In this document: positions 48,250-57,275 of the stretch, one piece after another
Layout: each line of letters starts with the position of its first letter
Numbering within the stretch: position 1 is the stretch's first letter
Assembly (NCBI GenBank): GCA_947489445.1
Contig: CANLDN010000009.1
Location: forward strand, 147,332 to 211,331
Direction of reading: 5' to 3'
DNA from: an uncultured Paracoccaceae bacterium
Lineage (GTDB): Bacteria > Pseudomonadota > Alphaproteobacteria > Rhodobacterales > Rhodobacteraceae
DNA: 64,000 nucleotides
Position numbers and translations under genes: made by a program
Notes under the pieces: model-generated
What the model saw: the letters and a program-made list of their open reading frames with translations, nothing else
What the model was told of the DNA's origin: nothing
The model's database searches: none

Positions 48250-50415
48250 CTAATTTGTCGCGCCGCCCAAGATGTTTTCCAGCAGGTTCACGACCTCATT
48301 ATCCAGAAATTCACCGCCGGGACTGGTGAGAACACCGACGCTTTCGGGGGCTGTTGGAATGCTCATCGGCAGCGGTGTCGGCGTTTTGTTTGCCAGGACG
48401 CGCACCATGGTTTCATGCCAGATGGTCGCTGGCAGTCCGCCACCCGTGACGCCGCTCAGTGGTTGATTGTTATCGTAGCCCATCCATACGCCGGTTACAT
48501 AGTCCCCGGTGAACGCGATGAACCATGCATCGCGCGACCCTTGTGTCGTGCCTGACTTGCCAGCGATCTGCCAACCATCAATGCGCGCGCGTCTGCCAGT
48601 CCCCTCTTCAACGACCTTGGACATCATCCAGGTCAGTTGGCGCGCGGCCTCTTGTCGGATCACCCGTTCACCAATACCGCTGGCCGACGCATCCATCAGC
48701 GGTGCATCATCCCCCTGAATACGCAGATCGGTCAGCCCGTAGGGCGACACCGCCGAACCGCCGTTCAGAATACCGGCAAATGCGCCGGTCATGCCCAGCA
48801 GAGTGCTTTCCGACACGCCCAATGCCAATGCGGGACCAGCGGCCAGGTCGCCTTCGACGCCAAAGCCGTTGGCGACATTGCGGACCAGTTCACGGCCCAC
48901 ATCCTCGGATACCAGAATGGCGGGTATGTTGCGGCTTTCGGCCAGCGCCTGGATCATCGTGACCGGCCCTTTAAATTCCCGGTCATAGTTTTCGGGGCAC
49001 CAGTCGGGCGATCCGCGCCGCTGCCAGCAGGTGCGGGCATCATCGATCATCGCATAAGGCGACATACCCAGATCAAGGGCGGCGGCGTAGATGAACGGTT
49101 TGAACGCCGACCCGGTCTGACGCAACGCTTGCGTGGCGCGGTTGAAGGCGCCGGTATCACGAATGTTGCGCCCGCCAACCATCGCGCGCACGGCACCATC
49201 TGCGGACATCACGACAATGGCGGCCTGTGCTTCTGATCCTTCACGGACCTCGTTTTCAAACACGGAAATCAGCGCCTCTTCTGCGGCGGTCTGAATGTCC
49301 TGATCCAGTGTGGTGCGAATGACCACATCTTCGGTGGTATCGCGGGTAAAGAATTCCGGCCCGCTTTCCATGACCCAATCTGCAAAGAAGCCACCGGCCC
49401 GCGCCTCTGCTGCCTGGGACAGTGTTGCCGGGGCGGCGATGGCGTTCATCGCTTCCTGTGTGCTCAGATAACCCTGCGCTTCCATCAGCCCTACAACAAC
49501 AGCGGCCCGGTCGCGCGCGCGTTCGATATTGCCTGTCGGGGCATAGGTGGAGGGCGCTTTGAGAAGACCGGCGAGCATGGCGGCTTGCGCCGGGTTCACC
49601 TCAGCCGCGGAAATGCCGAAATAACGTTGCGCTGCGGCCTCAAAACCGCGGCTACCTGCACCCAGATAAGCACGGTTCAGATAGATCGTCAGGATTTCCT
49701 CTTTGGTGTAGGCGATTTCCATACCCACGGCGAACACAGCCTCGCGTGCCTTGCGCCAAAGCGAAGATTGACGGCAGTCGGCCTCATATGCGCGTTCCGT
49801 TTCCCATGTGTCGGGATCGTAGGGGACACCAAGGCAAAGCAGTTTGGCCGTTTGTTGGGTGATGGTTGAGCCACCGTTACCGGACAAAGGACCACGGCCT
49901 GCGCGCAAGTTGATCCGCACAGCCGACGCGATACCGCGTGGCGAAATGCCGAAATGGCGGTAAAAGCGCTTGTCCTCGGTCGCGACGACAGCGTTATGCA
50001 GATGTTCCGACACGTTTCCCGCCGTGACCATCCCCCCGAACTGATCGCCACGCCATGCAAATACTTCGCCGCGCAAGTCCGTCATGGTGACAGACCCGCG
50101 GGTCCGGCCATCGACGAATTCGTCCATTTCAGGCATCTGGGACGCGAAGTAGAGCGAAAACCCACCAATGATGAGCGCAGTCACAAGCCCAAGCCGCCAA
50201 CTGATCGCCCAGATGATGCGGGTAGCCCAGCGGATGGGCAGCATCACCCAACCGATGATTCCCTGCGGCTTGCTCCTTTTGGGGGCTGCCTTGCGCCGTG
50301 TTGTGCGGTTTTGGGGCGCTTTTTTCTTCGACGCAGGCTTTTTCTTGCCCGTGCTGCCCGCAGGATAGCGCCGTTCGGCCACCAAAGGTGCCCGTTTTTT
50401 GCCGTTTCCACTCAT
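48250..50415 (-). CDS. Bifunctional penicillin-binding protein (PBP1A-like)
   Basis: A 721-residue class A PBP. A long basic cytoplasmic tail (1 to ~70, with repeated KKK/RRK) leads to one membrane helix (~75-98). The GT51 transglycosylase domain has ATEDKRFYRHFG and GGSTITQQTAKLL. The transpeptidase domain has the SxxK serine in TGSAFKPFIYAA, an SxN-type SRN motif (AESRNIPA) and KSGTTQGSRDAW. It polymerises and cross-links peptidoglycan. The highly basic tail is longer than in most PBPs and may bind nucleic acid or phospholipid, which is inference. Confidence 0.93.
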   Translation of the reverse strand: MSGNGKKRAPLVAERRYPAGSTGKKKPASKKKAPQNRTTRRKAAPKRSKPQGIIGWVMLPIRWATRIIWAISWRLGLVTALIIGGFSLYFASQMPEMDEFVDGRTRGSVTMTDLRGEVFAWRGDQFGGMVTAGNVSEHLHNAVVATEDKRFYRHFGISPRGIASAVRINLRAGRGPLSGNGGSTITQQTAKLLCLGVPYDPDTWETERAYEADCRQSSLWRKAREAVFAVGMEIAYTKEEILTIYLNRAYLGAGSRGFEAAAQRYFGISAAEVNPAQAAMLAGLLKAPSTYAPTGNIERARDRAAVVVGLMEAQGYLSTQEAMNAIAAPATLSQAAEARAGGFFADWVMESGPEFFTRDTTEDVVIRTTLDQDIQTAAEEALISVFENEVREGSEAQAAIVVMSADGAVRAMVGGRNIRDTGAFNRATQALRQTGSAFKPFIYAAALDLGMSPYAMIDDARTCWQRRGSPDWCPENYDREFKGPVTMIQALAESRNIPAILVSEDVGRELVRNVANGFGVEGDLAAGPALALGVSESTLLGMTGAFAGILNGGSAVSPYGLTDLRIQGDDAPLMDASASGIGERVIRQEAARQLTWMMSKVVEEGTGRRARIDGWQIAGKSGTTQGSRDAWFIAFTGDYVTGVWMGYDNNQPLSGVTGGGLPATIWHETMVRVLANKTPTPLPMSIPTAPESVGVLTSPGGEFLDNEVVNLLENILGGATN

Positions 50416-50542
50416 GTTCCGCTCGACTGACTGTTGGGTCTATTTTGGCATAGCATAACCGGCCCGTTCCCGAATGTAGAGCGTCAACAGACCGTCTTGA
50501 TACCTTTTTGCATCGCTTAATTATTAGGCGTAGATGATGATT

Positions 50543-50561
50543 TGTGCAAAAAATGTGCAAA
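50543..50561. promoter_or_regulatory. Tandem TGTGCAAA sites upstream of glnK
   Basis: TGTGCAAA occurs at 50543-50550 and 50554-50561, an 11-base spacing close to one helical turn. They lie about 130-145 bases upstream of the glnK start in the 272-base gap between the divergent PBP and glnK genes. They could bind an activator such as NtrC, but they do not match its usual palindrome. Confidence 0.4.
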
Positions 50562-50687
50562 TGTGTTGGTTCGAACAGGTTTTCGCAGTTGCAGCAACCT
50601 TGCCCCGCCCACCTGTCCCGCGCTTTGTCTGCGGTGGCAAGCGGGCCCTGCCAAGGTTCCCGCCAATGAAATTGCAAGGGGAAGAAC

Positions 50688-51026
50688 GTGAAACTCATCA
50701 TTGCAACAATCAAACCGTTCAAGCTGGAGGAGGTCCGCGAAGCGCTGACCACCGTTGGCGTGCGCGGCATGATGGTATCTGAAATCAAAGGGTTTGGGTC
50801 GCAGTCGGGTCATACAGAGATTTATCGCGGCGCTGAATATGCCGTCAATTTCGTGCCGAAGGTCAAGCTGGAGATCGTCGTGCAGGACGGTATGGCCGAT
50901 CAGGTTGTCACCACGATCGCCGAGACAGCCAAAACCGAAAAGATCGGGGACGGCAAGATTTTCGTGCTCGACGTCGAAAGCGCCCTGCGGGTGCGCACCG
51001 GCGAGACAAATGATGACGCGCTGTGA
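50688..51026 (+). CDS. glnK: Nitrogen regulatory PII protein
   Basis: A 112-residue PII signalling protein. The T-loop is intact with the uridylylated tyrosine Y51 in HTEIYRGAEYAVNF; the first signature KLIIATIKPFKLEEV opens the protein. As it precedes amtB it is called GlnK, though sequence alone does not separate GlnK from GlnB. It binds ATP, ADP and 2-oxoglutarate and blocks AmtB when nitrogen is plentiful. GTG start at 50688 behind AAGGGGAAG. A long alternative frame that overlaps it is not coding. Confidence 0.93.
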   Translation: MKLIIATIKPFKLEEVREALTTVGVRGMMVSEIKGFGSQSGHTEIYRGAEYAVNFVPKVKLEIVVQDGMADQVVTTIAETAKTEKIGDGKIFVLDVESALRVRTGETNDDAL

Positions 51027-51048
51027 TCGCGGAACGAGGGATAGACCA

Positions 51049-52539
51049 ATGAGCTTAAAAAGTTTCTTTGCTGGCATATTTGCACTGATCACAGTGTTCA
51101 TGATGACCTTGCCAACGACCAGTTTGGCACAAGACGACGGACCATCCGCAGAAGCCATCGCCGCAGGCGAGGCTGCGTATAAAACACCCGATGAAATCAT
51201 GCGCGAACGGGCGATTGCTGTGGCAACCGATGCCGCACAATCAGCGCTGGATGATGGCGAAGACCCGTCCGAGGCTGCTGCCGGCGCGATCAGCGCGCTA
51301 TACGATCCGATGTTTTCGGGCGGCTATATCTACACCACGCTGCTGTTCCTTATCGGCGGCTTTCTGGTGTTCTGGATGGCGGCAGGCTTTGCCATGTTGG
51401 AGGCCGGTCTGGTCCGGTCCAAGAACGTCACCACACAGCTGACCAAGAATATCTCGCTTTTTTCGCTGTCGGCCATCATGTATTGGGTGGTGGGCTTCAA
51501 CCTGATGTATCCGGGTGATGCATGGCTGGTCCCGGGATGGTTGGGCATCTTTACACCCACGTCGCTGGAACCGGTTGGTTTGGCCGCGACAGATGCGGCG
51601 TTGGATTATGCGTCGGTTGCATCTGATTTCTTCTTTCAGTTGATGTTCTGCGCGACCACGGCGTCCATCGTATCGGGTACGCTGGCCGAGCGGATCAAAC
51701 TGTGGCCTTTCCTGATCTTCGTGGTTGTCCTGACCGGCCTGATCTACCCAATCGGGGCATCTTGGCAGTGGGGTGGCGGCTGGTTGTCCGACATGGGCTT
51801 TTATGACTTTGCCGGGTCTACTGTTGTACATGCCGCTGGTGGCTTTGCAGCCCTTGCCGGTGCCATCATCCTTGGCGCGCGGATCGGTAAATACAAGGAC
51901 GGGCGCGTCATTCCAATGCCGGGTTCGAACCTTGCCCTTGCGACACTGGGTACGTTCATCCTGTGGCTGGGTTGGTTCGGCTTTAACGGTGGGTCGCAGC
52001 TTGCTGCTGGCACCGTGGGCGATATCACAGACGTAGGTCGCATCTTTGCCAACACCAACATGGCTGCCGCTGCCGGTGCTGTTGCCGCCCTGATCTTTAG
52101 CCAGTTGATGTACAAAAAGCCCGACCTGACCATGGTGCTGAACGGTGCATTGGCCGGTCTGGTATCCATCACGGCCAGCCCGCTAGAGCCCACATTGTTC
52201 GGGGCCCTTTGGATCGGTGCCGTTGGCGGTATCATTGTGGTGTTTGCCGTGCCGATGCTGGACAAGTTCAAAATCGACGATGTGGTCGGTGCCATCCCGG
52301 TTCACCTGATCGCGGGTTTCTGGGGCACGATGATCGTGCCAGTCTACGCAGACGCCAGCTATGTCACGCAGTTGACCGGTTTTGTCGCCATTGGTGGCTT
52401 TACCTTTGTCGTCAGTCTTGTAATCTGGATCGTTCTGAAAGGCATCATGGGTATCCGCGTGTCCGAAGAGGCAGAGATCAACGGTTTGGACATGTCGGAG
52501 TTGGGCATGGAAGCCTATCCAGATTTCTCGAAAGGCTGA
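51049..52539 (+). CDS. amtB: Ammonium transporter with N-terminal periplasmic extension
   Basis: A 496-residue Amt-family channel. The family core begins near residue 88 (GYIYTTLLFLIGG), and the twin pore histidines lie in TVVHAAGGFAALAG and IPVHLIAGFWGT; the NNM and WFGFNGGS segments are also present. It is longer than E. coli AmtB because, after a signal peptide (1 to ~27, ending SLAQ), about 60 hydrophilic, alanine/glutamate-rich residues (27-87) precede the first transmembrane helix. It imports ammonium and is regulated by the coupled glnK, 22 bases upstream. Confidence 0.93.
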   Translation: MSLKSFFAGIFALITVFMMTLPTTSLAQDDGPSAEAIAAGEAAYKTPDEIMRERAIAVATDAAQSALDDGEDPSEAAAGAISALYDPMFSGGYIYTTLLFLIGGFLVFWMAAGFAMLEAGLVRSKNVTTQLTKNISLFSLSAIMYWVVGFNLMYPGDAWLVPGWLGIFTPTSLEPVGLAATDAALDYASVASDFFFQLMFCATTASIVSGTLAERIKLWPFLIFVVVLTGLIYPIGASWQWGGGWLSDMGFYDFAGSTVVHAAGGFAALAGAIILGARIGKYKDGRVIPMPGSNLALATLGTFILWLGWFGFNGGSQLAAGTVGDITDVGRIFANTNMAAAAGAVAALIFSQLMYKKPDLTMVLNGALAGLVSITASPLEPTLFGALWIGAVGGIIVVFAVPMLDKFKIDDVVGAIPVHLIAGFWGTMIVPVYADASYVTQLTGFVAIGGFTFVVSLVIWIVLKGIMGIRVSEEAEINGLDMSELGMEAYPDFSKG

Positions 52540-52567
52540 CACCCTTCAAATCAAGGTTTCGCGATTT

Positions 52568-52594
52568 ACCCGGGTGTACGCGCCCGGGTTTTTT
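52568..52594 (+). terminator. Rho-independent terminator of glnK-amtB
   Basis: ACCCGGG (52568-52574), 8-base loop, CCCGGGT (52583-52589), followed by a run of six T (52589-52594). It begins 28 bases after the amtB stop. Confidence 0.9.
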
Positions 52595-52624
52595 GTGGGG
52601 TGGGTGGATCAGGATCCACCTTAC
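52595..52624. repeat. Dispersed palindromic repeat, copy e
   Basis: Perfect 8-base stem GGTGGATC (52603-52610) / GATCCACC (52613-52620), loop AG, followed by TTAC. It directly follows the amtB terminator. The CCACCTTAC end matches the family consensus. Confidence 0.6.
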
Positions 52625-52776
52625 GCCCAATCCGCGCGATAAAATTCGACATAACCGTCATACTGCGCACATTTCTGTTGTTAGCTCGTGGCTCTGGCGG
52701 GAAATGCGCGATGATTTTTTCTGTCAGACGCGCAAATCTCGCGCCAACATCGAATCCTTAGCTGCGGAGCCTCGCC

Positions 52777-53778
52777 ATGATCCAGACCCCCTACCTTTTG
52801 TTCCTCGGCGACGCGCCCGACCAATTGGCCGCCAAAGTGGCCCAAGGCATTAAGGATTGGCGACCCGAAAATGCTGTCGGCCAGTTTCGTATGAAAGGCT
52901 GCGGTGCCGATTTGGGCATTAACGATCTGACGCTGGAAGAAGCACGCGCCGCTGGTGCCCAGACGCTGGTGATCGGCGTGGCCAACCGTGGCGGTTATAT
53001 CTCCAACGCCTGGAAAGAGGTGTTGGTCAAGGCCTTGCAAATGGGGTTCGATATCGCGTCCGGATTGCATAACCTGCTGCGAGACGAGGATGAGCTTGTT
53101 GCCGCTGCGCGTGTCGCGGGTCGCAGCCTGTTCGATGTGCGTATTCCGTCGGTTGCCTATCCGATTGCCAACGGCAAAAAGCGCACCGGCAAGCGTTGCC
53201 TTGCGATTGGCACCGATTGTTCGGTGGGCAAGATGTATACCGGACTTGCTATGGATGCGGAGATGCAAAAGCGTGGGATGAAATCCACCTTCCGACCCAC
53301 TGGCCAGACGGGTATTCTGATCACCGGTGGCGGTGTGCCGCTGGATGCCGTGATTGCTGATTTCATGGCGGGCGCCGTTGAATATCTGACGCCGGACAAT
53401 GATCCTGACCATTGGGACCATATAGAAGGGCAGGGGAGCTTGTTCCATGTGTCCTATTCGGGGGTCACCATGGCATTGATCCATGGCGGCCAGCCTGATG
53501 CGCTGATCCTGTCGCACGAGCCGACCCGCAAGCATATGCGTGGACTGCCAGACTATGCCTTGCCTGACCTTGAAATGCTGCGCGATACGGCCTTGCCCAT
53601 CGCCCGAGTAGCCAACCCGGCCTGTCAGGTTGCGGGTGTTTCAATTAACACTCAACACCTGACGGAAGATGAAGCGCTGGCATATATGGCGCAGATCGAA
53701 GAGCGTATGGGCTTGCCGACTGTTGATACCTACCGGCAGGGCGCTGGGCGTTTGGTCGATGCCTTGGCCGGCATATAA
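52777..53778 (+). CDS. dgcN: DUF1611-family D-glutamate N-acetyltransferase-like protein (DgcN)
   Basis: A 333-residue protein of the DUF1611 family, annotated in marine bacteria as the N-acetyltransferase DgcN that starts D-glutamate catabolism. The N-terminal part is a Rossmann-like unit; the C-terminal part has a P-loop-like GTDCSVGKMYT near residue 146 and TGQTGILITGGGVPLDAV near 177. It is cytoplasmic. I base the DgcN assignment on the next gene being a DgcA-type racemase and the third a D-amino-acid transaminase. ATG 52777 has GGAG upstream. The acyl-donor site is not obvious to me. Confidence 0.82.
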   Translation: MIQTPYLLFLGDAPDQLAAKVAQGIKDWRPENAVGQFRMKGCGADLGINDLTLEEARAAGAQTLVIGVANRGGYISNAWKEVLVKALQMGFDIASGLHNLLRDEDELVAAARVAGRSLFDVRIPSVAYPIANGKKRTGKRCLAIGTDCSVGKMYTGLAMDAEMQKRGMKSTFRPTGQTGILITGGGVPLDAVIADFMAGAVEYLTPDNDPDHWDHIEGQGSLFHVSYSGVTMALIHGGQPDALILSHEPTRKHMRGLPDYALPDLEMLRDTALPIARVANPACQVAGVSINTQHLTEDEALAYMAQIEERMGLPTVDTYRQGAGRLVDALAGI

Positions 53779-53811
53779 AAACATGAGGGCATGCGATGAA
53801 AGAGGTCGGTG

Positions 53812-54774
53812 ATGCAGATTGAAGTGACCCGCGATGTGTTCCGGCTGGCCCAGGTGTTTACCATCAGTCGCGGGTCGCGGACAGAGGCGCATGTGCTAAC
53901 GGTGACCCTGCAGGATCAGGGCTTTGGGTATGGTGAATGCGTCCCTTATGCCCGCTATGGCGAAACGCTGGAGAGTGTGACCGCACAGATCAAAGGCCTG
54001 CCCGCCGACGTGACCCGCGATAGTCTGCAAAGCCTGTTACCGGCTGGGGCTGCTCGCAACGCGATAGACTGCGCGCTGTGGGACCTTGCCGCCAAGCAAT
54101 CTGGCAAACGGATCTGGGATTTACTTGGGCTGCCCAATCCGCAGCCGGAAATCACAGCCTATACTCTGTCACTTGATACGCCCGACGCCATGCAACAACA
54201 GGCCGCCGAAAACGCGCATCGCCCATTGTTGAAGATCAAGCTGGGCACGCCAGACGATATGGCCCGGCTTGAGGCTGTAAGGCGCGGTGCCCCTGACGCG
54301 CGCATCATCGTTGACGCCAATGAAGGCTGGACGGCGGAGGTCTATGCCGATCTTGCCCCCCATCTGATCCGGCTGGGTGTGCAGATGGTCGAACAGCCGT
54401 TGCCTGCTGATGCAGACGATATGCTGGGTGAAATCGCGCGGCCCTTGCCCGTTTGTGCCGACGAAAGCTGTCATGACCGGACCAGCCTTCCTGCGCTACA
54501 GGGTAAATACGATCTTGTTAACATCAAGCTCGACAAGGCGGGTGGTCTTACAGAGGCGTTGGCGCTGAAAGATGCGGCACTGGCCCAAGGCTATGGCGTC
54601 ATGGTGGGTTGTATGGTGGGATCATCACTGGCAATGGCGCCAGCCACCATTTTGGCGCAGGGCGCGGCCTTCACTGACCTTGACGGCCCGCTGCTTCTGG
54701 CAGAAGACCGGGATCAACCGCTACACTTCGACGACCAAGGGGTGCACCCGCCGGTCGCAAATCTTTGGGGATGA
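53812..54774 (+). CDS. dgcA: Enolase-superfamily N-acetyl-D-glutamate racemase-like (DgcA)
   Basis: A 320-residue member of the mandelate racemase/dipeptide epimerase branch of the enolase superfamily. The catalytic lysine motif is LLKIKLG near 143-149; metal ligands are in IIVDANEGW, VEQPLP and CADESCHD; the second lysine is in NIKLDKAGG. It is proposed to racemise N-acetyl-D-glutamate to the L form, because it follows dgcN; dipeptide epimerase is the alternative from sequence alone. ATG 53812 follows AGAGG; it ends in an ATGA overlap with the transaminase gene. Confidence 0.82.
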   Translation: MQIEVTRDVFRLAQVFTISRGSRTEAHVLTVTLQDQGFGYGECVPYARYGETLESVTAQIKGLPADVTRDSLQSLLPAGAARNAIDCALWDLAAKQSGKRIWDLLGLPNPQPEITAYTLSLDTPDAMQQQAAENAHRPLLKIKLGTPDDMARLEAVRRGAPDARIIVDANEGWTAEVYADLAPHLIRLGVQMVEQPLPADADDMLGEIARPLPVCADESCHDRTSLPALQGKYDLVNIKLDKAGGLTEALALKDAALAQGYGVMVGCMVGSSLAMAPATILAQGAAFTDLDGPLLLAEDRDQPLHFDDQGVHPPVANLWG

Positions 54775-55637
54775 CCATGCGCACAGTATATGTCAACGGA
54801 GACTACCTGCCTGAAAATGAAGCCAAGGTATCGATCTTTGATCGGGGTTTTTTGATGGCTGACGGTGTGTATGAGGTCACCTCGGTGCTGGACGGAAAGC
54901 TGATCGATTTTGCAGGCCATGCCAAGCGTCTGGAACGGTCCTTGCGCGAACTCGACATGCCCCATCCTGTCGTGCTGCCTGACCTGCTGGATATCCATCG
55001 GGAGTTGGTTCGGCTGAATGAGATCAACGAAGGTATGATCTATTTGCAGATCACCCGTGGTGCGCCGGACGACCGGGATTTCGTCTTCCCCGATCCGGAG
55101 ACCACAAAACCGACCGTTGTGCTCTTTACCCAGAACAAACCTGGTCTGGCTGACAGCCCTGCAGCGAGGAAAGGCATCAAGGTCATCTCGATCGAGGATC
55201 AGCGCTGGGCGCGGCGGGACATCAAGACGGTTCAGCTTCTCTTTCCATCGATGGGCAAGATGATGGCTAAGGCAGCGGGTGCCGATGACGCTTGGATGGT
55301 CGAAGACGGGCATGTCACCGAGGGCACTTCAAACAACGCCTATATCGTCAAAGGCAGCACCATCATCACCCGCCATTTGGGCAACGAGATTTTGCACGGA
55401 ATCACTCGTGCTGCTGTCTTGCGATTTGCCCGTGAGGCGCAGATGCAGGTTGAAGAGCGCAGTTTTACGATTGCCGAAGCACAAGCTGCCGACGAGGCAT
55501 TTATCACCTCTGCCAGCACATTTGTGATGCCCGTGGTCGAAATTGATGGTGCACCTGTTGGAAAAGGCACACCAGGTTCGGTTGCGGCCCGCCTGCGCGA
55601 GATTTATCTGGATGAAAGTCGCAAAGCCGCTGTTTGA
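54771..55637 (+). CDS. dat: D-amino-acid aminotransferase
   Basis: A 288-residue fold-type IV PLP enzyme of the branched-chain/D-amino-acid transaminase family. The N-terminus VYVNGDYLPENEAKVSIFDRG is typical of D-AAT. The PLP lysine is K152 in RRDIKTVQLL. HVTEGTSNNAYIV and the EGT motif bind the PLP phosphate region. It would move the amino group of D-alanine or D-glutamate to a keto acid. It is coupled by an ATGA overlap to dgcA, so it likely works in the same pathway. No clear terminator follows. Confidence 0.87.
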   Translation: MTMRTVYVNGDYLPENEAKVSIFDRGFLMADGVYEVTSVLDGKLIDFAGHAKRLERSLRELDMPHPVVLPDLLDIHRELVRLNEINEGMIYLQITRGAPDDRDFVFPDPETTKPTVVLFTQNKPGLADSPAARKGIKVISIEDQRWARRDIKTVQLLFPSMGKMMAKAAGADDAWMVEDGHVTEGTSNNAYIVKGSTIITRHLGNEILHGITRAAVLRFAREAQMQVEERSFTIAEAQAADEAFITSASTFVMPVVEIDGAPVGKGTPGSVAARLREIYLDESRKAAV

Positions 55638-55640
55638 ATA

Positions 55641-55841
55641 TCAAATGACGCCATCGGCGCGTGTGATATAGATACAGACGGTCAGGGCAATAAGAATGGC
55701 GCCTGTCTTAAGAAGTCGGCGGCGATGGCGGCGGGCGACAAATTCAGAATAGGTTGTGCGGGGGAAATGCACCTTGGTGCCGTATCCCAATCCCGAAGAG
55801 TTCGGCAAAAAGAAATTGGTTTCAAATAGGTTGGTCATCAT
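55641..55841 (-). CDS. Small single-pass membrane protein
   Basis: A 66-residue protein with an N-terminal hydrophilic part (PNSSGLGYGTKVHF), a basic stretch (ARRHRRRLLK) and one C-terminal membrane helix (about 44-62). An AAGG ribosome site precedes the first of two adjacent start codons. Likely a real small inner-membrane protein with the N-terminus inside; function unknown. Convergent with dat, 3 bases apart. The following 272 bases are AT-rich and hold no gene I can support. Confidence 0.6.
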   Translation of the reverse strand: MMTNLFETNFFLPNSSGLGYGTKVHFPRTTYSEFVARRHRRRLLKTGAILIALTVCIYITRADGVI

Positions 55842-56113
55842 TGGCCTTCGAAAAAAGTCGGAGGAAAACGGCGAACTTACTAAAAACCACTACTAGCAAG
55901 AATCGGCCAATATCAAAAAAGTGAATTGACTTATCTTACTGGTCCGGAAACTGCACCAATTGGCTGCATATGCCAAGTCATGATTTCCGGACCTTGGTAC
56001 TTATCCACAATTTTTATTGAAGACGTCCAGTTGCACTTTAGTAAGGTCGCCCCACAGCGTGCAGGTGCGCCTTTCTTGAGCAAAGCCGGGGCGAGACGCC
56101 GAATTGACCCTGA

Positions 56114-56410
56114 TCAGCTGTGGCTTTCTTTAAATGCCTGCTGTGCCTCCACGCTGGCGTCGGTTTGGTATTTAGCCTTCCATTCGGCAAATGGCATTCC
56201 ATAAAACGCCTCGCGGCCTTCATCTTTGCTCATCTCAATGCCACGTTCGTTGGCGGCTTCCTGATACCAGCGGCTGAGGCAATTCCGGCAGAAACCGGCC
56301 AGGTTCATCATGTCGATATTCTGCGCATCGGTCCTGTCTTCCATCAGATGCTGGCGCAGGCGGCGAAAGGCGGCGGCTTCTAGTTCGATACGGGTCTGGT
56401 CGTCCATCAT
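56114..56410 (-). CDS. DUF1244 family protein
   Basis: A 98-residue DUF1244 protein. It contains the conserved AAAFRRLRQHL, FCRNCLSRWY with a CxxC-like NCLSRW segment, and FYGMPFAEWKAKYQ. It is probably cytoplasmic; no biochemical function is assigned. I chose the ATG at 56410 because GAGGAGA lies just before; a GTG at 56422 overlaps the stop of the upstream amidohydrolase. Operonic with that gene. Confidence 0.85.
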   Translation of the reverse strand: MMDDQTRIELEAAAFRRLRQHLMEDRTDAQNIDMMNLAGFCRNCLSRWYQEAANERGIEMSKDEGREAFYGMPFAEWKAKYQTDASVEAQQAFKESHS

Positions 56411-56418
56411 GTCTCTCC

Positions 56419-57168
56419 TCACAGGCCGGATGTGGCCAATACATCGCTTAATATAGGGGCCAAACGTTCAGCCCAAAGGGTTTGGCCAGCATCATCTGCA
56501 ATCAGATCATGGCGCAGCTCAATCAACACATTGGGCCGTCCATGCTGAAGCCCGTGTCTGTCGACTGCGTCTCCGGGCAAATGGCCTGCATAAGGCTCAT
56601 TGTCGCCAGTACACCAGCCCTGGGCGCGACAGGCCTCCAGAAATGGGATCGCGAGCCGATCATCATCGGCATATAGGATGCCAACCTCCCACGGGCGAGG
56701 ATGGCGACCGCGCAGGCGGGGGGTGAAACTGTGAATGGCGCAGATCACCGGATCGGTCATTTTATTCGCCAGATCTGCATAGGCTGAATGATATGGGCGA
56801 TAAAGACGCCGCAATCTGTCTTCTTTTTCGGCCTCGTTGGCATTGCGGTTGGCGGGAATAATCGTCCCGTCGTAAAGACGCATCATGATTGTCGGATCAT
56901 CTTCGCCGCGGTTGGGGTCGATCACCAGCCGCGAAAAACGCGACAGAATGGCGGGACTGTCCAGCAGATCGGCCATATGGCGGGTAACCCCTGCGGCCCC
57001 GATATCATAGGCGATGTGGCGGCCCATGTCATCGGGGGGTAGCCCCAGATCGCCGTTATGCACCCAATCGGGTACATGGTTCGACGCGTGATCACATGCC
57101 ACCAACCAGCGGCCCGGGCGGTCTGCGCCTACAATCTCAAACGGTTCTTCGGTCATGTTGCCTGTCAT
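56419..57168 (-). CDS. N-formylglutamate amidohydrolase family protein
   Basis: A 249-residue protein of the COG3931/N-formylglutamate deformylase family. The zinc/active-site region is visible in VACDHASNHVPDWV near 24-37 and IHSFTPRLRGRHPRPW near 143-158; ELRHDLIADDAGQ is near the end. It would cleave N-formylglutamate to formate and glutamate in histidine breakdown, but no hut genes are in the window and related enzymes act on other N-formyl amino acids. It is divergent from pyruvate kinase with about 107 bases between. Confidence 0.85.
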   Translation of the reverse strand: MTGNMTEEPFEIVGADRPGRWLVACDHASNHVPDWVHNGDLGLPPDDMGRHIAYDIGAAGVTRHMADLLDSPAILSRFSRLVIDPNRGEDDPTIMMRLYDGTIIPANRNANEAEKEDRLRRLYRPYHSAYADLANKMTDPVICAIHSFTPRLRGRHPRPWEVGILYADDDRLAIPFLEACRAQGWCTGDNEPYAGHLPGDAVDRHGLQHGRPNVLIELRHDLIADDAGQTLWAERLAPILSDVLATSGL

Positions 57169-57275
57169 TCCTTTGTCACCGCATTTAGGCTAGTTGTCGC
57201 GGGAAGGGAATTGCGCAATAAGGGCGTAACAGGTGCTGTTACCGCTAACGGTCCCGCAAAAATGAAGGACAGAAC

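Noticed and set aside
50565..50590. GGTTCGAAC resembling a tRNA T-loop
   Set aside because: No acceptor stem, anticodon arm or D-arm can be formed around it.
50640..50665. Sigma-54-like -24/-12 promoter upstream of glnK
   Set aside because: The TGGC and TGCC elements are 12 rather than 10 bases apart between the invariant GG and GC.
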